Positions 35,085-42,365 of a DNA stretch of 64,000 bases are shown one piece after another. Below the pieces are notes generated by a model. The model was not told where the DNA came from, ran no database searches, and saw nothing but the letters and a program-made list of their open reading frames with translations. Positions within the stretch are counted from its first letter, which is position 1, and each line of letters opens with the position of its first letter. Origin of the DNA: Flagellimonas beolgyonensis (lineage in GTDB: Bacteria; Bacteroidota; Bacteroidia; Flavobacteriales; Flavobacteriaceae); assembly GCF_003992615.1 (NCBI RefSeq), contig NZ_RZMY01000018.1, positions 288,201 through 352,200 on the forward strand. Reading direction: 5' to 3'. A program made the position numbers and the translations under genes.

Positions 35085-35171
35085 TCACTTTTTGGAATTG
35101 TTCACGCTCAAAACCAGCAATAGTGCATTAACAATCAACAAAAATGTAAGTAGGCCAAAAAAAGTATTCAT
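35085..35171 (-). CDS. Tiny membrane peptide (28 residues), paralogue 2
   Basis: Minus-strand ATG at 35171 to TGA at 35085 encodes 28 residues: MNTFFGLLTFLLIVNALLLV followed by LSVNNSKK. A single hydrophobic helix ends in a basic tail, matching paralogue 1 at MNTFFG, the NA-x-LL core and SVN-x-SK. The gap to paralogue 1 is 73 bases. It lies downstream of the cspA terminator (35251-35285), so it needs its own promoter; only a weak TATAAAC-like sequence is seen upstream. Function is unknown. Confidence 0.65.
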   Translation of the reverse strand: MNTFFGLLTFLLIVNALLLVLSVNNSKK

Positions 35172-35250
35172 GTATGTACGGTTAAACAGTTTTGGGGAAC
35201 GTGTTTATAGCTTAGATTGTGATTTCGCAATTGGTTGCGTGGAGAAAAGA

Positions 35251-35285
35251 AAAAAATAAAAAGCCTGAGTAAAAACTCAGGCTTT
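35251..35285 (-). terminator. Terminator of cspA
   Basis: AAAGCCTGAGT pairs with ACTCAGGCTTT around an aaaa loop, and on the minus strand the stem is followed by TTTTTATTTTTTT. Confidence 0.92.
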
Positions 35286-35309
35286 CGTATAAAAAAGTGT
35301 GCTGTTTAC

Positions 35310-35504
35310 TTAGTCTAGTACTTGTACATTAACCGCGTTCAATCCTTTTTTACCTTGCTGTAGTTCGAATTCTACAGCGTCACCTTCTCTAATTTCGTCG
35401 ATTAAACCTGAAACGTGTACGAAGTGATCTGTGTTTGAACCATCTTCAGTGATAAAGCCGTAGCCTTTGGAATCATTGAAGAACTTTACTGTTCCTTTAC
35501 TCAT
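35310..35504 (-). CDS. cspA: Cold-shock domain protein
   Basis: The 64-residue protein is a single cold-shock OB-fold with RNP1-like KGYGFIT and RNP2-like HFVHVS. It binds single-stranded RNA/DNA and melts mRNA structure. A -7 box TACCTTTG (minus strand, 35533-35540) lies 29 bases upstream of the ATG. The predicted 5' leader is therefore short, unlike the long thermosensing leader of E. coli cspA. It ends at a strong terminator. Confidence 0.96.
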   Translation of the reverse strand: MSKGTVKFFNDSKGYGFITEDGSNTDHFVHVSGLIDEIREGDAVEFELQQGKKGLNAVNVQVLD

Positions 35505-35532
35505 AATAAAAATTAAATAATTAAATAAGCCA

Positions 35533-35540
35533 CAAAGGTA
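35533..35540 (-). promoter_or_regulatory. Putative -7 promoter box of cspA
   Basis: TACCTTTG on the minus strand matches TAnnTTTG, 29 bases upstream of the cspA ATG; no clear -33 TTG. Confidence 0.55.
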
Positions 35541-35587
35541 CGGCTAATTTATTGGGAAACAGCATTTTTGATTAAAATAATCAAAAA

Positions 35588-36226
35588 TTAAGCCGTAGGG
35601 TCCGGTGTCAACCGAAGATAAGGTTTGATTTCTTCCACCCCTTTTGCAAACATACCCTTGGCCTGTTCTGTTGGAATTGAAGGACTTACCACTACCTTTT
35701 CACCATGTTGCCAGTTGGCAGGGGTAGCTACTTTATGGTGTGCGGTCAATTGAAGGGAATCCACAACGCGCAACAATTCATAAAAGTTTCTACCAGTGGA
35801 AGCCGGGTAGGTAAGGATCAATTTAATCTTTTTATCCGGGCCGATGATAAATACGGAACGAACCGTAAGGGTGTCGTCGGCATTGGGATGAATCATATCA
35901 TACAAGTCTGAAACCTTGCGGTCCTCATCGGCAATGATGGGGAAATTCACCGTGGTGTGCTGGGTTTCATTGATGTCCTTGATCCATTCCTTATGGGAAG
36001 CTGCGCCATCCACGCTCAAAGCCATCATTTTAACATTGCGTTTGTCAAATTCGTCTTTGAACTTGGCCGCTGTACCCAGTTCAGTGGTACATACCGGCGT
36101 AAAATCGGCAGGGTGTGAAAACAGAATGCCCCAACCGTCGCCCAAATAATCATAAAAATTAAGGGTGCCCTCGGAAGTGACCGCTGTAAAATCGGGGGCA
36201 GTATCGCCCAATCGTAGAGTTGCCAT
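35588..36226 (-). CDS. 1-Cys peroxiredoxin (Prx6-type)
   Basis: The 212-residue thiol peroxidase has the peroxidatic Cys in HPADFTPVCTTELG (about Cys46), the catalytic Arg in the TLTVRSVFIIGPDKK strand and a long Prx6-type C-terminus (PANWQHGEKVVVSPSIP). It reduces hydrogen peroxide and organic hydroperoxides in the cytosol. A -7 box TACTTTTG lies at 36260-36267 on the minus strand. It is followed by cspA, which has its own promoter. Confidence 0.95.
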   Translation of the reverse strand: MATLRLGDTAPDFTAVTSEGTLNFYDYLGDGWGILFSHPADFTPVCTTELGTAAKFKDEFDKRNVKMMALSVDGAASHKEWIKDINETQHTTVNFPIIADEDRKVSDLYDMIHPNADDTLTVRSVFIIGPDKKIKLILTYPASTGRNFYELLRVVDSLQLTAHHKVATPANWQHGEKVVVSPSIPTEQAKGMFAKGVEEIKPYLRLTPDPTA

Positions 36227-36259
36227 ATATTTTGATTTTAGGATGAATAAACTATCCTA

Positions 36260-36267
36260 CAAAAGTA
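36260..36267 (-). promoter_or_regulatory. Putative -7 promoter box of the peroxiredoxin gene
   Basis: TACTTTTG on the minus strand fits TAnnTTTG, 34 bases upstream of the ATG; no TTG at the expected -33 spacing. Confidence 0.5.
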
Positions 36268-36382
36268 ATGGATTAAATGGGTTGTATGATTATTTTAGGT
36301 TAAAACTGTTTTAAAGTTTAGATTTCACTTATTGAATGGTATTAAATGGGTGCATTATTACCAAAACCATGTAATTTTGAAT

Positions 36383-36925
36383 ATGGAAAAAGATAACTTG
36401 GAACAATTACGGTATCCCATCGGAAAATTTGAAGTACCCAAAACCATCACCGATGCCCAATTGAAGGAATGGATCTCGGTACTTGAAGAGTTGCCCAAAC
36501 GCTTGGAATTGATGGTGACCCCTCTCACGGCAACACAATTGGAGATCCCATATCGTCCGGGTGGATGGACCGTTCGTCAATTGGTGCACCATATTTCCGA
36601 TAGCCACCATAACAGCTACATCCGGTTCAAATGGGCATTGACCGAGGATAATCCGGTCATAAAACCGTATGATGAAAAGGCGTGGGCCGATTTGTTCGAT
36701 ACCCGTATAGCACCCATTCAGCTTTCATTGGACCACCTAAAGGCCGTCCATGCCAAACTGGTCTATTTGTTGCGTGGCCTTTCCAGCGAACAATTGAAGC
36801 GCACATTTGTACATCCCGATGGCAATACCCTTTCTACCTTGGAAGATAATATTGGCAGGTATGCTTGGCACAGCAACCATCATTTTGCCCATATCGCCAA
36901 TTTGATTCGTCGAGAAGGCTGGTAG
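36383..36925 (+). CDS. YfiT/DinB-family putative thiol transferase
   Basis: Starting at MEKDNLEQLRYPIGKFE, the 180-residue protein matches the YfiT (BstA-like) group of the DinB superfamily. Features are YRPGGWTVRQLVHHISDSHHNSYIRFK, with the first His metal ligand, and YAWHSNHHFAHI with two more. Three His residues would bind one divalent metal. Relatives transfer bacillithiol to electrophiles, and bacillithiol-type thiols are known from some Bacteroidetes, so this is a plausible but unproven role. It is convergent with the GNAT gene, with adjoining stop codons and no terminator. Confidence 0.9.
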   Translation: MEKDNLEQLRYPIGKFEVPKTITDAQLKEWISVLEELPKRLELMVTPLTATQLEIPYRPGGWTVRQLVHHISDSHHNSYIRFKWALTEDNPVIKPYDEKAWADLFDTRIAPIQLSLDHLKAVHAKLVYLLRGLSSEQLKRTFVHPDGNTLSTLEDNIGRYAWHSNHHFAHIANLIRREGW

Positions 36926-37468
36926 TTACAAAGCTTTGGTCAAAATCCACATGGGTTTCTCTTCGGGCTTGGCATTCGGTAGCGTTACCTCGCTCTCCCT
37001 TTTAATGACATATCCGTTCTTTTGGTAGAAGAAGATGGGGTTTCCCCTTTGCATGGTATCCAACCAAATGTATTTTTTGCCGTTATCACGCGCAATATCT
37101 TCAATAAATTGAAGCACCTGTTTCCCATAGCCCTTTCCGGAATGCTCTTTTAGGAAGTAAATTTTTTCCGCTTTTAGGGCTTCTTCATCGGTCAATTCGT
37201 CTATACCACAATCCTTGACCAATTTAAGAATGCCCACGGTGGTATTTTCCTGATTGATCAAATAATTCAGGGCGTTGGAATTTGCGATTTCTTGCAAAAC
37301 CACTTCTTTGGTCAAACCATGGTTGATGTAGGGCGATGGGTCTTCATTTTCCCAAAGGTGCAAGTAATGTTGACAATAGGAAGTAGTGCCCACCTGAAGA
37401 TAGGTTTCCAGATTTTCAGGACTTACTGGTACCAAATCTATTTTTTGAACAGATAATGCGGTTGACAT
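36926..37468 (-). CDS. GNAT family N-acetyltransferase
   Basis: The 180-residue protein has the GNAT core with the acetyl-CoA-binding loop in YFLKEHSGKGYGKQVLQFIED (Gly-rich Q/RxxGxG/A pattern) and beta5 IWLDTMQRGNPIFFYQKNGY. The acceptor substrate is not recognisable. It starts 16 bases after the stop of the thioredoxin-like gene on the same strand, so they likely share a transcript. Confidence 0.9.
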   Translation of the reverse strand: MSTALSVQKIDLVPVSPENLETYLQVGTTSYCQHYLHLWENEDPSPYINHGLTKEVVLQEIANSNALNYLINQENTTVGILKLVKDCGIDELTDEEALKAEKIYFLKEHSGKGYGKQVLQFIEDIARDNGKKYIWLDTMQRGNPIFFYQKNGYVIKRESEVTLPNAKPEEKPMWILTKAL

Positions 37469-37484
37469 GGATGTGGGATTACGT

Positions 37485-38039
37485 TTATTTCCATTTTATG
37501 TTGCACCCCAAGCTTGGTTTTTGCTCTGGGTCGATTGCCGTTCCTGTCAAAAGCGCATCCATGGCCTTTCTGAGATCTTCGCCAGTTAAGGGGAGCCCGT
37601 TTCCGGGTCGTGAATTGTCCAATTGGCCACGGTAGACCAGTTTCAAATCGGCATCAAAAAGATAAAAATCGGGTGTACAGGCAGCATCATAGGCCTTGGC
37701 CACTCTCTGGGTTTCATCATAGAGGTATGGGAACGGGTATCCTTCTTCCTTTGCCTTTTCTTTCATCAAATGCGGTGCATCCTGGGGGTAATTTTCCACA
37801 TCATTGCTGGAAATGGCGATAAAGCCGATTCCTTTGTCCTGGTATTCCCCTGCCAAACGCGTAATCTCTGGATTTACATGCACCACAAACGGGCAGTGGT
37901 TGCAGATAAACATGACCACGGTCCCTTTGTTACCTTTGATCTCCTTCAAAGACAGCTTGTTGTCGCTTATCGTGTCCAATAGTTCAAAATCGGGTGCCGT
38001 GGTGCCCAAAGGAAGCATGTTACTGGGGGTTCTTGCCAT
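37485..38039 (-). CDS. Thioredoxin-fold protein (AhpC/TSA-like, CNHCP motif)
   Basis: The 184-residue protein has a redox motif FICNHCPFV (Cys in a C-N-H-C arrangement), PDFYLFDADLKLVYRGQLD and a conserved C-terminal SLGCNIKWK, typical of a Bacteroidetes and proteobacterial thioredoxin-like family. It has no signal peptide and is probably a cytosolic thiol reductase or peroxiredoxin relative. Its -7 box (TATTTTTG on the minus strand, 38063-38070) falls inside the terminator region of the preceding gene. Confidence 0.92.
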   Translation of the reverse strand: MARTPSNMLPLGTTAPDFELLDTISDNKLSLKEIKGNKGTVVMFICNHCPFVVHVNPEITRLAGEYQDKGIGFIAISSNDVENYPQDAPHLMKEKAKEEGYPFPYLYDETQRVAKAYDAACTPDFYLFDADLKLVYRGQLDNSRPGNGLPLTGEDLRKAMDALLTGTAIDPEQKPSLGCNIKWK

Positions 38040-38062
38040 GGTGTTACTGCTTTTGTTCTATA

Positions 38063-38070
38063 CAAAAATA
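38063..38070 (-). promoter_or_regulatory. Putative -7 promoter box overlapping a terminator
   Basis: TATTTTTG (minus strand) matches TAnnTTTG and is part of the T run of the terminator at 38066-38100, 24 bases upstream of the thioredoxin-like gene start. Confidence 0.45.
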
Positions 38071-38100
38071 AAAAACGGCCTGCTAACAAACAGGCCGTTT
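38066..38100 (-). terminator. Terminator after the DUF3276 gene
   Basis: AAACGGCCTG pairs with CAGGCCGTTT; on the minus strand the stem is followed by TTTTTTATTTTT. Confidence 0.9.
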
Positions 38101-38120
38101 CAATTATTTTGGAACTTGGA

Positions 38121-38492
38121 TTAAATGTCATCAAAATCCACATCGGTAAAGTTGCCCGTTGCGGATCCGTTTTCACTAAAACTGGTTTCTTCCTTTTTAA
38201 AATCTTTTTGATGCCGTTCAGAAATCACTTCTTGTCCTTTTTCGTCGATGATGTAATCCATCATTTCTTCCATTATTTCCTTAAAAGCGGTGAAATCTTC
38301 TTTATATAAATAGATTTTGTGCTTTTTGTAATGGAAAGACCCATCATCATGGGTGAACTTTTTGCTTTCGGTTATGGTAAGGTAGTAATCACCGGCCTTC
38401 GTGCTTCTAACGTCAAAAAAATAGGTTCTTCTCCCTGCCCGTAAGACTTTAGAATAAATCTCTTCCTGGTCCATTAAATCTTTCTCTCCCAT
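38121..38492 (-). CDS. PUR-alpha-like DUF3276 family protein
   Basis: The 123-residue protein follows the DUF3276 pattern: EEIYSKVLRAGRRTYFFDVR, GDYYLTITESKK and KHKIYLYKEDFTAFKEIMEEMMDYI. Family members have a PUR-like nucleic-acid-binding fold, so it may bind single-stranded DNA or RNA; the cellular role is not established. The C-terminal tail (about 95-123) is acidic and disordered. It is monocistronic, ending at a strong terminator. Confidence 0.9.
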   Translation of the reverse strand: MGEKDLMDQEEIYSKVLRAGRRTYFFDVRSTKAGDYYLTITESKKFTHDDGSFHYKKHKIYLYKEDFTAFKEIMEEMMDYIIDEKGQEVISERHQKDFKKEETSFSENGSATGNFTDVDFDDI

Positions 38493-38567
38493 ATGGTCTA
38501 GTGTATTTGGTATAATGTTGAATTACGCTACCAAAAATGTAAAAAAAATGCTAATTCAGCAACTTTT

Positions 38568-40322
38568 TTATGATTCTTTACCCGAGAGCTGGTTTAGATA
38601 AAGCTCTTTATAATAGCCTTCTATGTTGTTCAACTCTTCGTGGGTGCCCTCTTGAATGATGCGCCCCCTGTCCAAAACAATGATCCTGTCCGCATTTTTG
38701 GCGGAGGATACCCTGTGGCTTACGATCAAGGTGGTCTTGCTTTCCGATACTTTTTTTAGATTGTTCAATATTTCTTCTTCGGTTTCGGTATCAACGGCGG
38801 AAAGGCAATCATCGAACAAATAGATCTTGGGGTCCTTTAATAGGGCACGGGCAATGGAAACCCGCTGTTTTTGCCCTCCACTAAGCGTTATTCCCCGTTC
38901 GCCAAGGATGGTATCGTATTTTTTGGCAAAGCCTTCAATATTTTTGTGTACCACCGCTTTTTTGGCTACGGCCACAATGTCTTCAAATGTGGCATTTTCG
39001 TTGCCAAAACGGATATTGTTCTCAATTGTGTCCGAAAAGAGGAACGCATCTTGGGGTACAGCCCCTATCGCTTGACGTAGGCTATCAAGGTTCAGTTGTT
39101 GCACGGGAACGCCATCAACCAAAACTTGGCCCGAAGTGGTATCGTATAAGCGTGCCACAAGATCCAGAATGGTGGATTTTCCCGCCCCCGTTTTTCCCAA
39201 AATGGCTACGGTTTCCCCGGCATTTACCTTGAACGAAACGTTATTAAGGGCAGTGATATTGGTGTCCTCGTAGGTGAAAGTCACATTCTTGAACTCGATA
39301 TCGCCGGTAATGGGTGTTGGTTTGGTAACCACATTTTGAATGGACGGTTCCTCTTGTAAAAACTCATTGATCCGTTTCTGGGAGGCTTCCGCCCTTTGTA
39401 TGATGGAAGTTAACCAACCCACAATGGCCACGGGCCACGTAAGCATGTTCACATAAAGGATAAACTCGGCAATAATGCCCACGGATTCGATATCTCCATT
39501 GATGTATTGGCGTCCTCCGATGTAGATTACAAAAATGTTACTGATTCCGATCAATAGGATCATTAAAGGGAAAAACCAAGCATTTACCTTGGCCAAGGCC
39601 ATACTGGTATCCTTTCCTTCATTGGAAAGGTCACGAAGTTCGGCATTGATCCGTGGTTCTATGCTATACGCTTTGATCACCGATATCCCCGAAAAGGATT
39701 CTTGGGTGAACGTAGACAATGTGGACAAAAATTCCTGGACTTTGGTACTGCGCTTATGGATCACCTTGCTGATTTGATAAATCAACACCGATAAAATGGG
39801 CAAGGGCAATAGGGTATAGGCTGCCAATGTGGGTGCCTTAATAAACATAAGGGGAATCAAACAAACAAAGAGGGTCAAGGTCTGAATACCGTACATAATG
39901 GCTGGACCACCGTACATCCGAACTTGACTGACATCCTCGCTGATACGGTTCATCAGGTCGCCAATGCGGTTTTTCTTATAAAAATTGAGACTCAGCAATT
40001 GGTAATGATCGAAAACCTCATTTTTAAGATCGTATTCAATGTAGCGGGATACGTTGATGATGGTCTGCCGCATCAAAAAAGTGAAAACTCCCGATAAAAT
40101 GGCCGTTCCCACAATAATGAGGATGTATTGCAGCAGCATATCCTTGGCCTCGGTCAACGAAATGGCTTTGGACATAAACGACTCGATAGCTTGTATCGAT
40201 TTGTTTACATAAGAAGGCATAACCAACGAGAAAATGCGCGCTACTATGGTGATCAAAATACCGACAAGCAATTTTAACCAGTATTTTTTGAAGTATTTGT
40301 TCAGGTGTTTGAGTTCCTTCAT
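38568..40322 (-). CDS. ABC exporter half-transporter (fused permease-ATPase)
   Basis: Starting at MKELKHLNKYFKKYW, the 584-residue protein has six membrane helices (about 15-310) and an ATPase with Walker A GKTGAGKST, signature LSGGQKQRVS, Walker B IYLFDDCLSAVD and switch His in LIVSHRV. The residue after the Walker B Asp is Asp instead of the usual catalytic Glu, a pattern typical of degenerate sites in heterodimeric exporters. No partner half-transporter is adjacent. A further 34-codon in-frame extension upstream overlaps a -7 box (TATATTTG, 40371-40378) and was excluded. Substrate unknown. Confidence 0.95.
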   Translation of the reverse strand: MKELKHLNKYFKKYWLKLLVGILITIVARIFSLVMPSYVNKSIQAIESFMSKAISLTEAKDMLLQYILIIVGTAILSGVFTFLMRQTIINVSRYIEYDLKNEVFDHYQLLSLNFYKKNRIGDLMNRISEDVSQVRMYGGPAIMYGIQTLTLFVCLIPLMFIKAPTLAAYTLLPLPILSVLIYQISKVIHKRSTKVQEFLSTLSTFTQESFSGISVIKAYSIEPRINAELRDLSNEGKDTSMALAKVNAWFFPLMILLIGISNIFVIYIGGRQYINGDIESVGIIAEFILYVNMLTWPVAIVGWLTSIIQRAEASQKRINEFLQEEPSIQNVVTKPTPITGDIEFKNVTFTYEDTNITALNNVSFKVNAGETVAILGKTGAGKSTILDLVARLYDTTSGQVLVDGVPVQQLNLDSLRQAIGAVPQDAFLFSDTIENNIRFGNENATFEDIVAVAKKAVVHKNIEGFAKKYDTILGERGITLSGGQKQRVSIARALLKDPKIYLFDDCLSAVDTETEEEILNNLKKVSESKTTLIVSHRVSSAKNADRIIVLDRGRIIQEGTHEELNNIEGYYKELYLNQLSGKES

Positions 40323-40453
40323 AAAAGGGAAAGGTGGTTTTTGACGGTCCTTTTTTGGTGGACAATCCAGCAAATATATACCATTGCCCACAAAGTAAAT
40401 GTTATAAAACTGATAAGAAAGCAACTTTGGTGGGCAAGATTGAAATATAAGAT

Positions 40454-40461
40454 TATTTTTG
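40454..40461 (+). promoter_or_regulatory. Putative -7 promoter box of nusB-DUF1573-yajC
   Basis: TATTTTTG fits TAnnTTTG, 41 bases upstream of the nusB ATG; the nearest TTTG (40426-40429) is 24 bases upstream, longer than usual. Confidence 0.45.
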
Positions 40462-40501
40462 CGGAGTGAAAGCCAATCAACGACTTTAAAAGTTCTTTAA
40501 A

Positions 40502-41449
40502 ATGCTTACCAGAAGGCATATCAGAGTAAAGGTGATGCAATGCATTTATGCATTGGTCCAGTCCAAGGACGATTCCTTGGCCAAACAGGAGAAATTCCTA
40601 AGAGTAAGTATGGAAAACATGTATGTGCTGTACTTGCTGATGTTGAGCCTTTTGGTGGAACTCCACAAAATGGCCGTAATGCATGTGGGGCATGCTTCCA
40701 AAAAATACTTGGCCACGGCCGATGACAACTTTCCCGACCGTGAAAAATTCATCAAAAACCGTTTGTTGCTCCAAATAGCCAACAACGAATCCCTGAACAA
40801 TGAACTTGCCAAAAGGAAATTGAACCAGTGGTACCTTAATGAGGAATATATCAAAATCATTTATAAGGCCGTTGTGGCCAGCGATGTGTACCAAGCGTAC
40901 ATGAACAATGGCAAGGATAGCTATGAGGATGATCGGGATGTGGTACTGCACTTGTTCCGTGAAATTATAGCCCCGAATGAAAAACTGTATGAATTCTTTG
41001 AGGACGAAAAGTTGACCTGGGTTGATGATCTCCCCATTGTGAACACCTATTTGGTGAAACGTTTGAAGAAGGCCAACGAAAATTCTGGGGAGCGATTTTT
41101 CCTCCCAGCATTGTTAAAGGATCAAGCAGATATGGATTACGCCAATGAACTGTTGACCAAAACTTTGCTCAACGACGCCAAATGGGAAAAGGAAATTGAA
41201 GGAAAGACCCCAAACTGGGACAATGACCGAATTGCTGAAATCGATTCCATTATCCTTAAAATGGCCATTTGTGAATTGTTAAACTTCCCTTCCATTCCCG
41301 AAAAGGTTACCCTAAACGAGTATCTTGAGATTGCGAAGGAGTACTCTACCCCCAAAAGTAGTATTTTCATCAATGGGGTTTTGGACAAGCTTGCCAAGGA
41401 GTATAAATCCACGGGAAGGCTGCAAAAAATCGGAAGGGGACTTCAATAA
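40502..41449 (+). CDS. nusB: Transcription antitermination factor NusB, long form
   Basis: NusB with NusE forms the rRNA antitermination complex. The 315-residue protein is more than twice the usual 130-150 residues: the canonical NusB fold is at the C-terminus (about 175-300; EIDSIILKMAICELLNFPSIPEKVTLNEYLEIAKEY, then SSIFINGVLDKL), preceded by an all-helical N-terminal region starting RRHIRVKVMQCIYAL. This long form is typical of Bacteroidetes. It is the first gene of a cluster with a DUF1573 lipoprotein and yajC. Confidence 0.93.
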   Translation: MLTRRHIRVKVMQCIYALVQSKDDSLAKQEKFLRVSMENMYVLYLLMLSLLVELHKMAVMHVGHASKKYLATADDNFPDREKFIKNRLLLQIANNESLNNELAKRKLNQWYLNEEYIKIIYKAVVASDVYQAYMNNGKDSYEDDRDVVLHLFREIIAPNEKLYEFFEDEKLTWVDDLPIVNTYLVKRLKKANENSGERFFLPALLKDQADMDYANELLTKTLLNDAKWEKEIEGKTPNWDNDRIAEIDSIILKMAICELLNFPSIPEKVTLNEYLEIAKEYSTPKSSIFINGVLDKLAKEYKSTGRLQKIGRGLQ

Positions 41450-41487
41450 ACATTTTTGTATTATTTTTGGAAAAACAAATTTTTATC

Positions 41488-41982
41488 ATGAAAAGAATAC
41501 CAACATTTTTTAGTTTGATCTTGGCCGTTGCTCTTGTTGGAGTGTCATGTAAGGACAAAGCCTCGAACAAAATAGTTGCGGACAATGTAGAAAGTGCCAC
41601 CGTTAGGGATGAAGCACAAAAAATGGTACCCGTAATGACTTTCGAAAAAGTAGAGCACGACTTCGGAACCATCGAAAGGGGAACTCCTCAGGAAACTGTA
41701 TTTAAATTTACGAATACCGGCAATGCACCTTTATTGATTACCAGTGCAAAAAGTAGCTGTGGTTGTACGGTTCCAAACCCACCAAAAGATCCGATTGCTC
41801 CAGGAGAGACGGGCGAGTTGTTGGTGAAATTCAATGGTTCTGGACAAAACCAAGTGACCAAGACCATTACGGTAACGGCCAATACAGCGAAGGGATCGGA
41901 GATATTGAGGATCAAGGCATTTGTGAACTCACCTGATGGAGCACAGGCCGCCCTGCCATCAATCCCACTTAAAAAGTCATAA
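41488..41982 (+). CDS. DUF1573 family lipoprotein
   Basis: Starting at MKRIPTFFSLI, the 164-residue protein has a lipoprotein signal with lipobox VGVSC and then an immunoglobulin-like DUF1573 domain: HDFGTIERGTPQETVFKF, SSCGCTVPNPPKDPIAPGE and KTITVTANTAKG. The conserved CGC in the domain is a family hallmark. It should sit in the envelope; its function is unknown, though the nusB-DUF1573-yajC order is common in flavobacteria. Confidence 0.92.
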   Translation: MKRIPTFFSLILAVALVGVSCKDKASNKIVADNVESATVRDEAQKMVPVMTFEKVEHDFGTIERGTPQETVFKFTNTGNAPLLITSAKSSCGCTVPNPPKDPIAPGETGELLVKFNGSGQNQVTKTITVTANTAKGSEILRIKAFVNSPDGAQAALPSIPLKKS

Positions 41983-41988
41983 TACTTA

Positions 41989-42279
41989 ATGGAAAACCTA
42001 GGACAGTTTTTACCACTGATCATGATTTTTGCGGTGGCGTACTTTTTTATGATACGCCCGCAGATCAAACGTCAGAAGGATGAGAAAAAATTTGCATCGG
42101 AGTTAAAAAAGGGAGATAAAATCATAACCAAAAGTGGTCTGCACGGTAAAATCGTGGAACTCAATGACAAGGATTTTTCCTGTGTTATTGAAACCATGGC
42201 CGGTCGCCTCAAGTTTGATCGTTCGGCCATTTCCATGGAAATGAGCAAAAAATTGAACGCTCCAGAGGAGAAAAAATAA
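41989..42279 (+). CDS. yajC: Preprotein translocase subunit YajC
   Basis: The 96-residue protein has one N-terminal helix (MIFAVAYFFMIRPQIKRQK) followed by a small beta domain with GDKIITKSGLHGKIVELND and FDRSAISM, the YajC pattern. It associates with SecDF to support Sec-dependent export. It follows the DUF1573 gene by six bases and ends before a strong terminator. SecDF is not in the window. Confidence 0.95.
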   Translation: MENLGQFLPLIMIFAVAYFFMIRPQIKRQKDEKKFASELKKGDKIITKSGLHGKIVELNDKDFSCVIETMAGRLKFDRSAISMEMSKKLNAPEEKK

Positions 42280-42298
42280 AACTCCAACATACAATTTT

Positions 42299-42340
42299 TA
42301 AACACCCCTTGAAGATTCATTTTTCAAGGGGTGTTTTTTT
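42299..42340 (+). terminator. Terminator of the nusB operon
   Basis: AACACCCCTTGAA pairs with TTCAAGGGGTGTT around an 8-9 base loop, followed by a T run. Confidence 0.93.
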
Positions 42341-42365
42341 GTAACTTATCCCAAATTCCAAAAGC

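Noticed and set aside
34932..35259. Plus-strand frames (61-63 codons) across the tiny peptide genes.
   Set aside because: They are antisense to the conserved MNTFFG genes and have no recognisable content.
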